Source: Candidatus Binatia bacterium
Lineage (GTDB): Bacteria > Desulfobacterota > Binatia > Bin18
Reading direction: 5' to 3'
NCBI GenBank assembly: GCA_022824615.1
Contig: JAJDZM010000199.1
Span: 1 to 33,805 of the forward strand
Length of the DNA stretch: 33,805 bases
Shown here: piece by piece, positions 18,488 to 27,380 of the stretch
How positions within the stretch are numbered: position 1 is the stretch's first letter
Layout: the number at the start of each line of letters is the position of its first letter
Program-made: the position numbers and the translations under genes
Notes under the pieces: generated by a model
Told to the model about the DNA's origin: nothing
The model's database searches: none
Seen by the model: the letters and a program-made list of their open reading frames with translations, nothing else

Positions 18488-19882
18488 ATGCTGGACGAAA
18501 CGACCCACCGCCTGGATATTGCAAACGGCTCCTCTATTGCCGTCACGCCCGAATCCTCCGCTCCACGCTTCAAGGTGTACAATGAGCGCCACCTCGACCA
18601 GATTCCGCAACTGCAACGCTTATCTGATGAGCAACGTTTTCAGATGCGGGTTGTCGCCACTGTCCTGCCCTTTCGCATTAATCCGTACGTCATCGAGAAT
18701 CTCATTGATTGGGACAATATCCCCGCCGACCCCATGTTCCAGTTGACTTTTCCGCAGCCGGGCATGTTGCAGCCGGAAGACTTTGAGCACATGGCTGACC
18801 TGCTCAGGAAAGGGGCGGATCGAATCGCGGTCAAAGCCGCCGCGGACGAGATTCGTATTCGGCTGAACCCACATCCCGCCGGCCAACAGCAGATGAATGT
18901 CCCGCACATGGACGGCGAATCGCTGCCCGGCATGCAGCATAAGTATCGCGAAACCGTCCTCTTTTTCCCGAGCCAGGGCCAGACGTGTCATACCTATTGC
19001 ACCTTCTGCTTTCGCTGGGCGCAGTTCGTGGGCATTCAGGAACTGCGGTTTAATTCCAACGACGCCGGTCAGCTGCATGGCTATCTGGCCTCACAGCCGC
19101 AGGTGAGTGATCTGCTCATGACCGGCGGAGACCCGATGGTCATGAAGACCCACCACTTGGCTGAATACCTGCGTCCTTTGATCCAACCGGAGTTCGAGCA
19201 CGTACAAACTATTCGGATCGGCACGAAGGCGCTGACCTACTGGCCCTTCCGTTTTACGAGCGATGCGGATGCCGACGACCTCATGCGTCTGTGTGAACAG
19301 CTTGTCGCCGCCGGTAAACACGTGGCGTTCATGGCGCACTATAACCACTGGAGAGAATTGGAACAGCCACAGGTCCGTGAGGCGATTCGGCGTCTGCGCT
19401 CGACCGGCGCGGTCATCCGCGGTCAGGGGCCGCTGCTGGCCCATATCAACGATAACGCCGCGGTGTGGACCCGGATGTGGCGGACACAGGTCCGCTTGGG
19501 CATCATTCCGTACTATATGTTTGTTGAACGCGATACCGGGGCGCGGCACTATTTTGAGGTGCCGCTGGCGCGGGCCTGGGAGATTTACCGTGAGGCCATT
19601 TCACAGGTCTCCGGCCTGGCGCGTACCGCCCGTGGTCCGTCGATGAGTGCGGGGCCGGGCAAGGTCGAGGTGCAGGGTATCACCGAAATAAACGGTGAAA
19701 AGGTTTTTGTCCTGCGCTTTATCCAGGGGCGTAATGCCGATTGGGTCCAACGACCGTTCTTTGCCAAGTTTGACCCCAGCGTGACCTGGCTCGATCACCT
19801 CAAACCTGCCGGCGGGGAATCCCAGTTTTTCTTTGAGCCCGAATACCAGGCCATACAGGCGCAGGCTTCAGTCGGACACTGA
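18488..19882 (+). CDS. KamA (lysine 2,3-aminomutase-like) radical SAM protein
   Basis: ATG at 18488 after ggaggagg SD. CHTYCTFC (CxxxCxxC), TGGDPMVM and C-terminal MSAGPGKVEV, consistent with the PLP-binding Lys of aminomutases. Confidence 0.85.
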   Translation: MLDETTHRLDIANGSSIAVTPESSAPRFKVYNERHLDQIPQLQRLSDEQRFQMRVVATVLPFRINPYVIENLIDWDNIPADPMFQLTFPQPGMLQPEDFEHMADLLRKGADRIAVKAAADEIRIRLNPHPAGQQQMNVPHMDGESLPGMQHKYRETVLFFPSQGQTCHTYCTFCFRWAQFVGIQELRFNSNDAGQLHGYLASQPQVSDLLMTGGDPMVMKTHHLAEYLRPLIQPEFEHVQTIRIGTKALTYWPFRFTSDADADDLMRLCEQLVAAGKHVAFMAHYNHWRELEQPQVREAIRRLRSTGAVIRGQGPLLAHINDNAAVWTRMWRTQVRLGIIPYYMFVERDTGARHYFEVPLARAWEIYREAISQVSGLARTARGPSMSAGPGKVEVQGITEINGEKVFVLRFIQGRNADWVQRPFFAKFDPSVTWLDHLKPAGGESQFFFEPEYQAIQAQASVGH

Positions 19883-19884
19883 GG

Positions 19885-20106
19885 CTATTCGCGAGGTTTG
19901 AGCATCCGAATACGCCGCACCGGCGGATGGCCGGGGGTGTCGTCAATAAAGGTGAGGTGCTCCGCCTCGCACGCGGGACAGATAATCAGCGTCCCGTATG
20001 TGTCGTCTTCAACCATGGGCGGCCACTTGCCGTCCGCCGGCTCTCCGTAGTTGCTCATTTGGTAGAGTTCGTCGGCACACATCAGACAGTATTGGGCTTT
20101 TGCCAT
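19885..20106 (-). CDS. Small zinc-ribbon-like hypothetical protein (about 73 aa)
   Basis: Internal start MAKAQYCLMCADELY. Two CxxC pairs (CLMC, CPAC). Confidence 0.55.
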   Translation of the reverse strand: MAKAQYCLMCADELYQMSNYGEPADGKWPPMVEDDTYGTLIICPACEAEHLTFIDDTPGHPPVRRIRMLKPRE

Positions 20107-20198
20107 CGGCTGACTCCTTTTCCTTTGTCTTGACGCTCCGGGGAGGACGGGGTAGGTCTTCTCTTGTCCATTCGCCGCTGCCACAACAAGGAGATGAC

Positions 20199-20663
20199 AT
20201 GTTCGAGTATACTATGGAGCACCTCTTTTCCTATACCGCCACCCTGGAGATGCCGCCTGAAACAATAGGGCCGGTGCCCGGCGGTGCTCGGGCCAATGTC
20301 TACATCACGGGCGGCGCAGTTGAGGGTCCCAAACTGCAAGGCTGGCTGCGCCCGGTTGGCGCGGACTGGCTGACCGTCCGACCCGATGGAGTGGCGTATC
20401 TCGATGTACGGGCGACTGTTGAGGCGAACGACGGTGCGCTGATCTATGTGACCTATAATGGGGTGTTGGATTTGGGTGCGGACGGCTATCAGAAATTTTT
20501 GGACGGTGCGCTTCCGCCGAGCGGAACGCCGATTCGGACGAATCCCTGGTGTCAGACCGCCCACCCTGACTATCTCTGGATGAACCGTTGCCTGTGTGTT
20601 GGGATCGGAGAAGCGTATCTGGAACGGGGCGCAGTGTGCTACGACGTGTATGCCGTACGCTAG
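20199..20663 (+). CDS. DUF3237 family protein
   Basis: MFEYTMEHLFSYTATLEMPPETIGPVPGGARANVYITGG...GWLRPVGADWLTVRPDGVAYLDVRAT; aaggagatgac SD. Confidence 0.8.
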   Translation: MFEYTMEHLFSYTATLEMPPETIGPVPGGARANVYITGGAVEGPKLQGWLRPVGADWLTVRPDGVAYLDVRATVEANDGALIYVTYNGVLDLGADGYQKFLDGALPPSGTPIRTNPWCQTAHPDYLWMNRCLCVGIGEAYLERGAVCYDVYAVR

Positions 20664-20674
20664 GGGTAGGGTGG

Positions 20675-21229
20675 ATGAGAATGGGTATGAGTAAATCGAA
20701 CTGTAATTGGTACGTAGTCCTCGTCGCCGGTCTGCTGCTGTGGGGTCGTCCCGTTGGTGCCGCGGTTGAGGTCGGGAGTCCCGCGCCCGCCTTCTGTTTG
20801 CCCGCACAGGACGGTGAGACGGTCTGTCTCTCGGAGTTTGCGGGCAAACGGAATGTCCTGCTGCTGTTTTATATTTTGGACTTTACCCCAGGCTGAACCC
20901 TTCAGCTATCGACCGGGCAGGATGCTCGGCAGGAAAAGCAACTCGACGCGGTGGTCCTGGGAATCAGTACGAATCACACGGCTTCCCAGCGCATATTTCG
21001 CGAACAACTGGCCCTCAGCTATCCGTTGTTGAGCGCGTTTGACGCCCCCGAGGTAGTTGAAAACTATGTAGGCTGGCTGGACCGGGAAAAGCGGCTCAGC
21101 CAGAGGGCCTATGTGCTGATTGATACGGACGGGATCGTGCGCTTTGTCCGAGTCATGCAGAACCCCGGAGAGGTCCTTCCGGTCAGCGAGCTGGAGGCTG
21201 AGCTGGCCAAGCTCAAATCGGCCCGGTAA
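20675..21229 (+). CDS. Exported selenocysteine-containing peroxiredoxin (AhpC-TSA/BCP-like); TGA at 20894-20896 read as Sec
   Basis: ORFs 20588..20896 and 20951..21229 are in the same frame with only TGA(20894) between. Joined product: MRMGMSKSNCNWYVVLVAGLLLWGRPVGAAVEVGSPAPAFCLPAQDGETVCLSEFAGKRNVLLLFYILDFTPG-U-TLQLSTGQDARQEKQLDAVVLGIS...VLIDTDGIVRFVRV... U occupies the peroxidatic Cys position of the (D)FTPGCT motif. Confidence 0.85.
20913..20929 (+). promoter_or_regulatory. Putative bacterial SECIS hairpin
   Basis: CCGGGC-AGGAT-GCTCGG: 6-bp stem (one G-U), 5-nt loop with G at second position. Stem begins 16 nt and loop 22 nt after the TGA. Confidence 0.75.
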
Positions 21230-21308
21230 TACGTGCCTGCTTGCGCTTTGAGAGCGAGGGATGAATAATGAGCGGCCAAGAGTGAGGACGGCAAAAGGGG
21301 GTCCGATA

Positions 21309-22028
21309 ATGCAGGCGCGTGTCCTCTGGTTTCCAGTTATTATGGCCGGTGTTCTGATCGCCGGTCTCTGGACCTCGCCGCGTCTCATCCAGGCGCAGAG
21401 CGCTCCGGCTGATGCGGGCCAGCATCCTCAGCAGGTTGGCGCCCCACAAGTGCTGGAAATTCCTGTTCAGAGCAGCCTGAGCCAACCGGCCGCCCCGGTC
21501 AAACCCTCAGCGTCTGATTTCAGAGAATTGCAGCCGCACGAAGACTGGTCTTCCGCTGCAACGGACGGTCAATTCCCGGAATGGCCCGACCCGTCTGTGG
21601 CTGAGTCCAAACGAACCTATCTCGGCGTCCTGTATGCCACAGCCGAGGAGGGACCGGAGGGCGTCCTGGTCTTAAGCGTGATTGAGGGCAGTCCGGCGCA
21701 TCGTTCCGGTTTCGAAGGTGTGAATGCGCCCACGCAGCACAACCGGAATGATTTAGTGAAGAAGGCCGCCATCATTGCGCTGGCCATGTCACCGGCCGGT
21801 CCGTTTGTCATGCCGCTTGTTGCCGCGCACGATCATCTCACGCGGGAGCGTCATCCTGCCGGCGATCTGATTGTCGCGATCGAGAACACTCCGGTTCGGA
21901 CCGCCCAGGACTTTACCGAAATCATGCAGCGCTACAGCCCCGGAGATCAGGTCGCCTTTTCCGTCCTGCGCAGGAACCAGCCCCTCCAAATCCCGGTGAC
22001 GCTCGAAGAAGAACCGCTGGGGCCGTAA
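21309..22028 (+). CDS. Exported PDZ-domain protein
   Basis: ATG at 21309 with aaaaggggg SD, signal peptide (VLWFPVIMAGVLIAGLW...AQS), PDZ elements YLGVLY...VLSVIEGSPAHRSGF...GDLIVAIENTPV...FSVLRRNQP. Confidence 0.75.
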   Translation: MQARVLWFPVIMAGVLIAGLWTSPRLIQAQSAPADAGQHPQQVGAPQVLEIPVQSSLSQPAAPVKPSASDFRELQPHEDWSSAATDGQFPEWPDPSVAESKRTYLGVLYATAEEGPEGVLVLSVIEGSPAHRSGFEGVNAPTQHNRNDLVKKAAIIALAMSPAGPFVMPLVAAHDHLTRERHPAGDLIVAIENTPVRTAQDFTEIMQRYSPGDQVAFSVLRRNQPLQIPVTLEEEPLGP

Positions 22029-22073
22029 ATCCGCCCTTATAGGCAGTATGGGATTTGAGATTGTGAAGGCCGT

Positions 22074-22200
22074 GTAGGGGCGGCGTTGTCGAGGGTGTGG
22101 GTCATAGATTATTCGCGGTAGGGGCAACCCTTGTGGTTGCCCGGCTTGGAAGGTTGACCCTATGTGCCATGCCCTAGGCGGCCACAAGGGCCGCCCCTAC
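22074..22200. repeat. MITE-like palindromic intergenic element with 11-bp terminal inverted repeats
   Basis: GTAGGGGCGGC (22074-22084) and its exact complement GCCGCCCCTAC (22190-22200), with internal hairpins at 22118-22142 and about 22178-22197. Confidence 0.65.
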
Positions 22201-23075
22201 TGAGTTCCGGACAGATGTCCGACCTGGGTACGGAAGGCGTTGACGGTATTGTTCATGAGCATCGACACCGTCACCGGTCCGACACCGCCCGGAACCGGCG
22301 TAATAAATGCGGCGCGTTCCTTGGCCGTATCAAATTCCACATCGCCAACGAGGCGTGAGCCCACCTGATTGATGCCAACATCGATCACGGTTGCCCCAGG
22401 ACGGACCCAGTCGCCCTTGATCAACCCGGGAGAACCGACGGCCACAACGAGGACCTCTGCCCGACGCACATGCTCGGCTAACAGCCCCCGCTGAGCGGTC
22501 GCGATATGGCAGATGGTCACCGTGGCTAAGCGATCGACCAGCATCAGGCTGAGCGGCTTGCCCACAAGGTCGCTGTGTCCGACAATAACCGCCTCTTTCC
22601 CCTCCATGTCGATCCCGGTTGCGTCCAAAAGGCGCATGACGGCGAGGGCGGTACAAGAGCCAATACGTATCTCTCCAGTGACGGCGGCCCCGACATTTTC
22701 CGGATGGGTGCCGTCCACATCTTTTTGTGGGGCAATCTGGTTGACCAGGACTGAGCGGCGTACATGCTCAGGCAGGGGGAGCTGAATGATCACGCCGGTG
22801 ACTTCAGGGTCCTGGTTCAGCTGCTCCAAACGACGCAGCACCTCAGCCTCTTGGGCATTATCCGGGAGATGGTACCAGCGATACTCAATCCCCAACCCCC
22901 GGGCAATCCGATTCATGGATCGAATATAGACTTCGATAGCCGGGTTCGAGCCGATATAAATACTGACCAGAACGGGTCTTCGTCCTGTGCGCTGGATCAA
23001 CCCCGAGATTTCCGCTTCAAGTTCCGTGTACACTGACTGGGCAATGACCCTGCCTTTGACGATCTGGGCACCCAT
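22197..23075 (-). CDS. FolD-like methylenetetrahydrofolate dehydrogenase/cyclohydrolase family protein with non-canonical catalytic residues
   Basis: VIIQLPLPEHV, APQKDVDGTHPENVG, VGHSDLVGKPLS, FITPVPGGVGPVTVSMLMNNTV. Confidence 0.88.
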   Translation of the reverse strand: MGAQIVKGRVIAQSVYTELEAEISGLIQRTGRRPVLVSIYIGSNPAIEVYIRSMNRIARGLGIEYRWYHLPDNAQEAEVLRRLEQLNQDPEVTGVIIQLPLPEHVRRSVLVNQIAPQKDVDGTHPENVGAAVTGEIRIGSCTALAVMRLLDATGIDMEGKEAVIVGHSDLVGKPLSLMLVDRLATVTICHIATAQRGLLAEHVRRAEVLVVAVGSPGLIKGDWVRPGATVIDVGINQVGSRLVGDVEFDTAKERAAFITPVPGGVGPVTVSMLMNNTVNAFRTQVGHLSGTQ

Positions 23076-23169
23076 GCGGAGACGGTATCATCTGACACAA
23101 ACGGGCGGAAGCGGGCCGCCTAGCTCATTCATCGATTTCGTGATAGGCGAGGGGCGGAAAAGGTGGCGT

Positions 23170-23340
23170 ATGAAAACATTTTTCGAGCGGTTTGTGGATG
23201 AGGTCGTCCGCAAGAGAGATGCCGGAGAAATCGACGAGGAAAAGGCCCGGCAATGGATAGCCGAGGTCCAGCAGCGGCTGGAGGAACACGCCGAACAGCA
23301 CCCCAACGCCCCCATTGTCCAAATGCCGGTGAAACACTAG
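23170..23340 (+). CDS. Small acidic helical hypothetical protein (56 aa)
   Basis: MKTFFERFVDEVVRKRDAGEIDEEKARQWIAEVQQRLEEH..., ends just upstream of ispG. Confidence 0.5.
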   Translation: MKTFFERFVDEVVRKRDAGEIDEEKARQWIAEVQQRLEEHAEQHPNAPIVQMPVKH

Positions 23341-23361
23341 ACCTCAGAAGTGGTTGAAAGC

Positions 23362-24495
23362 ATGTCGGAAAGAAAACCTACTCGCGCAGTCCAGGTTGGC
23401 AAAGTCCAGGTTGGGGCGGGCGCACCCATCGTCGTGCAGAGTATGTGTGCGACCAAAACAACGGACATCGATGCCACCGTGGCTCAGGTGCATCAACTCG
23501 AAGAGGCCGGAGCGGGTATTGTCCGGATTGCGGTGGACAATCCCAAAGAGGCCGCGGCCCTCAAAGAGATCCGTAGCCAGACCACAGCAACTCTCTCCGT
23601 CGATCTCCAGGAGAACTATAAGGTCGCCAACCAGGTCGCACCCCATGTTGATAAGATCCGCTACAATCCCGGTCATCTGCACCATATTGAAAAGCGCAAA
23701 ACCATTCCGGAAAAGGTGGCCTGGCTGGTTGATGTCGCCCGGGAGCATGATGTCGCCATCCGCATTGGTGTCAACTGCGGTTCGGTGGCCCCTGCGTTTC
23801 TTGAAAAATATCCCGGTGATCAGATGGAAGCCCTGGTCCAATCGACCCTGTATCACTGCCAGCTTATGGAAGACCTGCAATACGAGCGCTTCGTTGTGTC
23901 GCTCAAGGATTCCGACCCGGCCAAGGTTGTCGAGGCCAACACGCGGTTTTCCCAAGCGCGACCGGATGTGCCGCTTCATCTGGGCGTGACCGAAGCCGGC
24001 CTGCCGCCGGACGGGGTGATCAAGAGCCGGATTGCTTTTGAGAAGCTGTTGGCCAATGGTGTGGGCGACACGATTCGCGTGTCCCTGACCCTGCCCAATG
24101 AGCGCAAACACGAGGAAGTCAGCGCCGGCTTCTCCATTCTCAACGACACGCAGAACGGCCGTTTCATCTCAGTCCCCGACTTCGGAAAGGGCCTGAATAT
24201 CATCTCCTGCCCAAGCTGCTCGCGGGTTGAAAATGAGAAATTCGTCGAGCTGGCACAGGAGGTCAAGGCCATGTCCGCCTACGCCAAGCAGCACGACATC
24301 ACCATTGCCGTCATGGGCTGCCGGGTCAACGGTCCCGGAGAAACCGATGATGCGGACCTGGGGCTGTGGTGTGGACCGACAACGGTGAATCTCAAGAAGA
24401 AGAGCGTCAAGCTCGGTCACTTCAAGTACGACGTTGTTCTGGACCGCCTCAAGGACGAAATTGACCAGTTGATTGCCGAGCGTCGCTCGGTATAG
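23362..24495 (+). CDS. ispG: 4-hydroxy-3-methylbut-2-en-1-yl diphosphate synthase IspG (GcpE)
   Basis: [53 protein letters not shown] (Fe-S Cys). Confidence 0.95.
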   Translation: MSERKPTRAVQVGKVQVGAGAPIVVQSMCATKTTDIDATVAQVHQLEEAGAGIVRIAVDNPKEAAALKEIRSQTTATLSVDLQENYKVANQVAPHVDKIRYNPGHLHHIEKRKTIPEKVAWLVDVAREHDVAIRIGVNCGSVAPAFLEKYPGDQMEALVQSTLYHCQLMEDLQYERFVVSLKDSDPAKVVEANTRFSQARPDVPLHLGVTEAGLPPDGVIKSRIAFEKLLANGVGDTIRVSLTLPNERKHEEVSAGFSILNDTQNGRFISVPDFGKGLNIISCPSCSRVENEKFVELAQEVKAMSAYAKQHDITIAVMGCRVNGPGETDDADLGLWCGPTTVNLKKKSVKLGHFKYDVVLDRLKDEIDQLIAERRSV

Positions 24496-24501
24496 TCGCG
24501 C

Positions 24502-27360
24502 CTACTCGGCGGCCCCTGTTGCTTCGCCCGCGGCCCGCATCTTGTGTTCCACGCGGGCAGTGGCTTGGTCCAGGACTTGGGCCGCGTTGGGGTTGGCCTC
24601 CTTGGCCCGTTGGAGCATGAGCAACGCATCCGCATAGCGTCCGACCTGCTCATAGGCAAACGCCAGGTTCGACAAATAGTTGAAATCGTCCGGTCTCGCA
24701 TTTACGGCCGCTTCGAGCGGGGCAAGCGCTTCTTCGTATTGCTCCAATTTCAGCAAGGTCACACCCAGCAACTCCTGCACAAACGGGTTCTCCGGTCGCA
24801 GGTGGGCGGCCAGACTCGCTTTGGGAAGGAGCGTGCTCGGATTCGAGGAATTGAGCAACTCCGCATAACGGGCACTCAGCAGATCCAGAAATTCCAGGGT
24901 GGTAATCTCGCGGTAATAGTCGATATCCTTATCGTCCGGGGTGAGGCGAGCGGCCTGGTCAACCTCACTGAGGGCCCGGTACGAACGTTCGAGCGGCTCG
25001 GCCGTACCCACCGCCTTGGAGCGCATGAAAAGGGCGCGGGCGAGCATGGTTGTCGGTTCAACCCCGTACTGCTCGGCCAAGCGGTCCGGATGAATATGGG
25101 GTAAGAGCCGGGCCAGGATAAAGGGCATGGTGCCGGCTATGCCCAACCGATTGAGTTCGGCAAACTCGACCGAGGTATGGTCGTCGGTCAGGAGCGGATA
25201 GTCATCTCTGACCAGGGTATCGATGCGTGGCCCATCAAAAATAATATACTTGAGAATATCCTGCCCGCGGGTGATACCGATCTCTTCCAGGTCGGCACGG
25301 ACCTCCGCGCTGAGCTGACTGAGGCGTTGATCCAGGACCGTGGGAGACAGGGAGAGGGGTTGTCTGGCTCCCACTAGCAGGGTGTAACGACTTGTGAACA
25401 GGAGTAGGGTCTCTTCGCGAAACACGCGTCGAAAGGTGTACAGCACCGACAGATAATCGGTCGGCGCCATATTGTGCAAAGGCAGCCACTGGACGTAGAC
25501 GCCGGTGTCGTTCAGTTTGTCATAGACCTGTTGGTAATACTCCAGCGTGTAGAGCATCCAGGACTCGGCTGCGGCCGGGTGGGTGGCGTCAGCGGTAATC
25601 GCGTCATAGCGATGGGGCGAGACTTTCAGATAATTCCGTCCGTCATCGGCAATCAGCGTCCAGTTCGTCCGTTCAACGACATTGCCGTTTTCGGCTCCAA
25701 AAAAATGCATGGCCGCGCGGACATCGGGAACAATGTCTACCGCCTCGACCGTCACGTCGTGTTTGGTCACCGCTCCCAAGGTGACCCCTCCGCCGACCGC
25801 GTTGACCAGAACCTGTTTGGGGTCGGGCTGGAGCAGCAGGGGCAGGTGGCCCAGCATCTTAAAGGTCGCGACGGCATCCCGATGGGTCGGCACCTCCTCG
25901 ATGCAGTTGATAAAGAGTTCTTTGATCTCCCCGACCTGGAAAACGGCCAGCGTTCCGGACACGCCCTCCCGATAGAACAGCAGCTCCCCTTCGATATTCT
26001 CAAAACGGTCGTACCATTTCATGAGCGTCAGTTCTTTTGGTACGAGCACGGCGACCACCAGGGTTGCGGCTGTGAGGAGGCCGCCCCAGGCGAGCCGAAG
26101 CGCACCATAGGGGCGGGTCATCAAAAGCAGGAGGAGACCGACACAGACCGACAGCAGAGCCAGGAAGACCATGCCCTGACTCAGCCCCAGCAGCGGAATC
26201 AGGACCAGACCGCCGCTGAGCGCACCACCCAGACTGCCGAAGGTATTGGCGGCAAAGACAACGCCGGCGGCGCTGTGTGGGGAATGTTTGGTCTGGTCGC
26301 GAAAAAGATCAACGAGCAGGGGGACAACAAAGCCCGAAGCGGTCGCCGGAATAAGAGTCACAACCGCGGCTGCGGCAAAACGGACCAGACCCAGGGCGAG
26401 CCAGTGATTACCGCCGAGCTGACGACTGAAGTCCAGGGTCACATCGTGGAGCTGGTTGAACAGCCCCAGTGAGACGAGAATGGCGCTCGCCCCAATCGCT
26501 TGAACGAGCAGAAACACCAGCGCCTTGGTTGGCTGGCTTGCGCGCGATGGCCCGCAGGCGGCATACAGCCACGCCCCCAGGGCCAGCCCCATCAGGATGT
26601 CGGCCAGCACAACCGAGAAGGAATAGGTGTTGTTCGATACCACACAGATCAGGGTCCGTACCCAGATGATCTGAAGCGCGAGACCCGTAAAGCCGGTGAT
26701 AAACGGAAAAAAGAGCAGCCTGACCGGGAGTGAGGATGTCTGCCCCGCGTGTTCGGGCTGTTCGGCAGGCTGGTCCGACTGTTTGACGGGCCGACGGGGC
26801 TGGGTCAGAGCGACCAGACAGATTGCCGCATTGATCGCGGTGGCGATCAGCGTGGTCTGAAACACGCCATAGGTCCGAATGAAAAAGACCCCGGCAAAAA
26901 ATGCTCCGAGCACGGAACCGGTGGTGTTGATCGCGTATAAGAGCCCGACCCGGCGTCCGGTCAGTCCTTCCTGAGCGACCTGCCGGGCCAGGGTGGGCAG
27001 GGTGAGTCCCATCAGTGTTGCGGGCAGCGCCAGAGCGAGCAGGGTAAGAACGATTTGCAGCGCAAAACTGCCGCCGGACGCAACATAGGCCAGGTCGATA
27101 ATTTTCAGCAGGAAGGGAAAAATCAGGGCGAAAACGCCGATCAATCCTTCTGCCAGACCATACACGACAAAGGGATGATAGCGGGACAAGCGGCGGCTTT
27201 GGCCGGCCATATAGCCCAGGGCAAGACCCAACATAAAGGCCGCGGTGACCACGGTGACGGCATAGGTCGACAGCCCGAATACGACGTGCAGCAGGCGTTC
27301 CCAGACCACTTCGTACAGCAGGGCGGTAAAACCGGACAGAAAAAAGAGAACGAGAATCAT
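24502..27360 (-). CDS. Fused multi-TM (MFS-like) + spermidine-synthase-like + TPR protein
   Basis: N-terminal TM array (LLYEVVWERLLHVVFG), SpeE-like domain (NAVGGGVTLGAV...VEAVDIVPDV...ITADATHP), C-terminal TPR (ALAPLEAAVNARPDDFNYLSNLAFAYEQVGRYADALLML). Confidence 0.85.
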   Translation of the reverse strand: MILVLFFLSGFTALLYEVVWERLLHVVFGLSTYAVTVVTAAFMLGLALGYMAGQSRRLSRYHPFVVYGLAEGLIGVFALIFPFLLKIIDLAYVASGGSFALQIVLTLLALALPATLMGLTLPTLARQVAQEGLTGRRVGLLYAINTTGSVLGAFFAGVFFIRTYGVFQTTLIATAINAAICLVALTQPRRPVKQSDQPAEQPEHAGQTSSLPVRLLFFPFITGFTGLALQIIWVRTLICVVSNNTYSFSVVLADILMGLALGAWLYAACGPSRASQPTKALVFLLVQAIGASAILVSLGLFNQLHDVTLDFSRQLGGNHWLALGLVRFAAAAVVTLIPATASGFVVPLLVDLFRDQTKHSPHSAAGVVFAANTFGSLGGALSGGLVLIPLLGLSQGMVFLALLSVCVGLLLLLMTRPYGALRLAWGGLLTAATLVVAVLVPKELTLMKWYDRFENIEGELLFYREGVSGTLAVFQVGEIKELFINCIEEVPTHRDAVATFKMLGHLPLLLQPDPKQVLVNAVGGGVTLGAVTKHDVTVEAVDIVPDVRAAMHFFGAENGNVVERTNWTLIADDGRNYLKVSPHRYDAITADATHPAAAESWMLYTLEYYQQVYDKLNDTGVYVQWLPLHNMAPTDYLSVLYTFRRVFREETLLLFTSRYTLLVGARQPLSLSPTVLDQRLSQLSAEVRADLEEIGITRGQDILKYIIFDGPRIDTLVRDDYPLLTDDHTSVEFAELNRLGIAGTMPFILARLLPHIHPDRLAEQYGVEPTTMLARALFMRSKAVGTAEPLERSYRALSEVDQAARLTPDDKDIDYYREITTLEFLDLLSARYAELLNSSNPSTLLPKASLAAHLRPENPFVQELLGVTLLKLEQYEEALAPLEAAVNARPDDFNYLSNLAFAYEQVGRYADALLMLQRAKEANPNAAQVLDQATARVEHKMRAAGEATGAAE

Positions 27361-27380
27361 ACCAGCCTTTATTGGGCCTC

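Noticed and set aside
20588-21032. Peroxiredoxin region as a frameshifted pseudogene
   Set aside because: The two halves are in the same frame with no indel. The only interruption is TGA at the catalytic position, followed by a SECIS-like hairpin, so selenocysteine is the better explanation.
25474-26472. 332-aa plus-strand ORF inside the MFS/SpeE/TPR gene
   Set aside because: Antisense to a gene with clear domains; low-complexity Q/G/R-rich translation.
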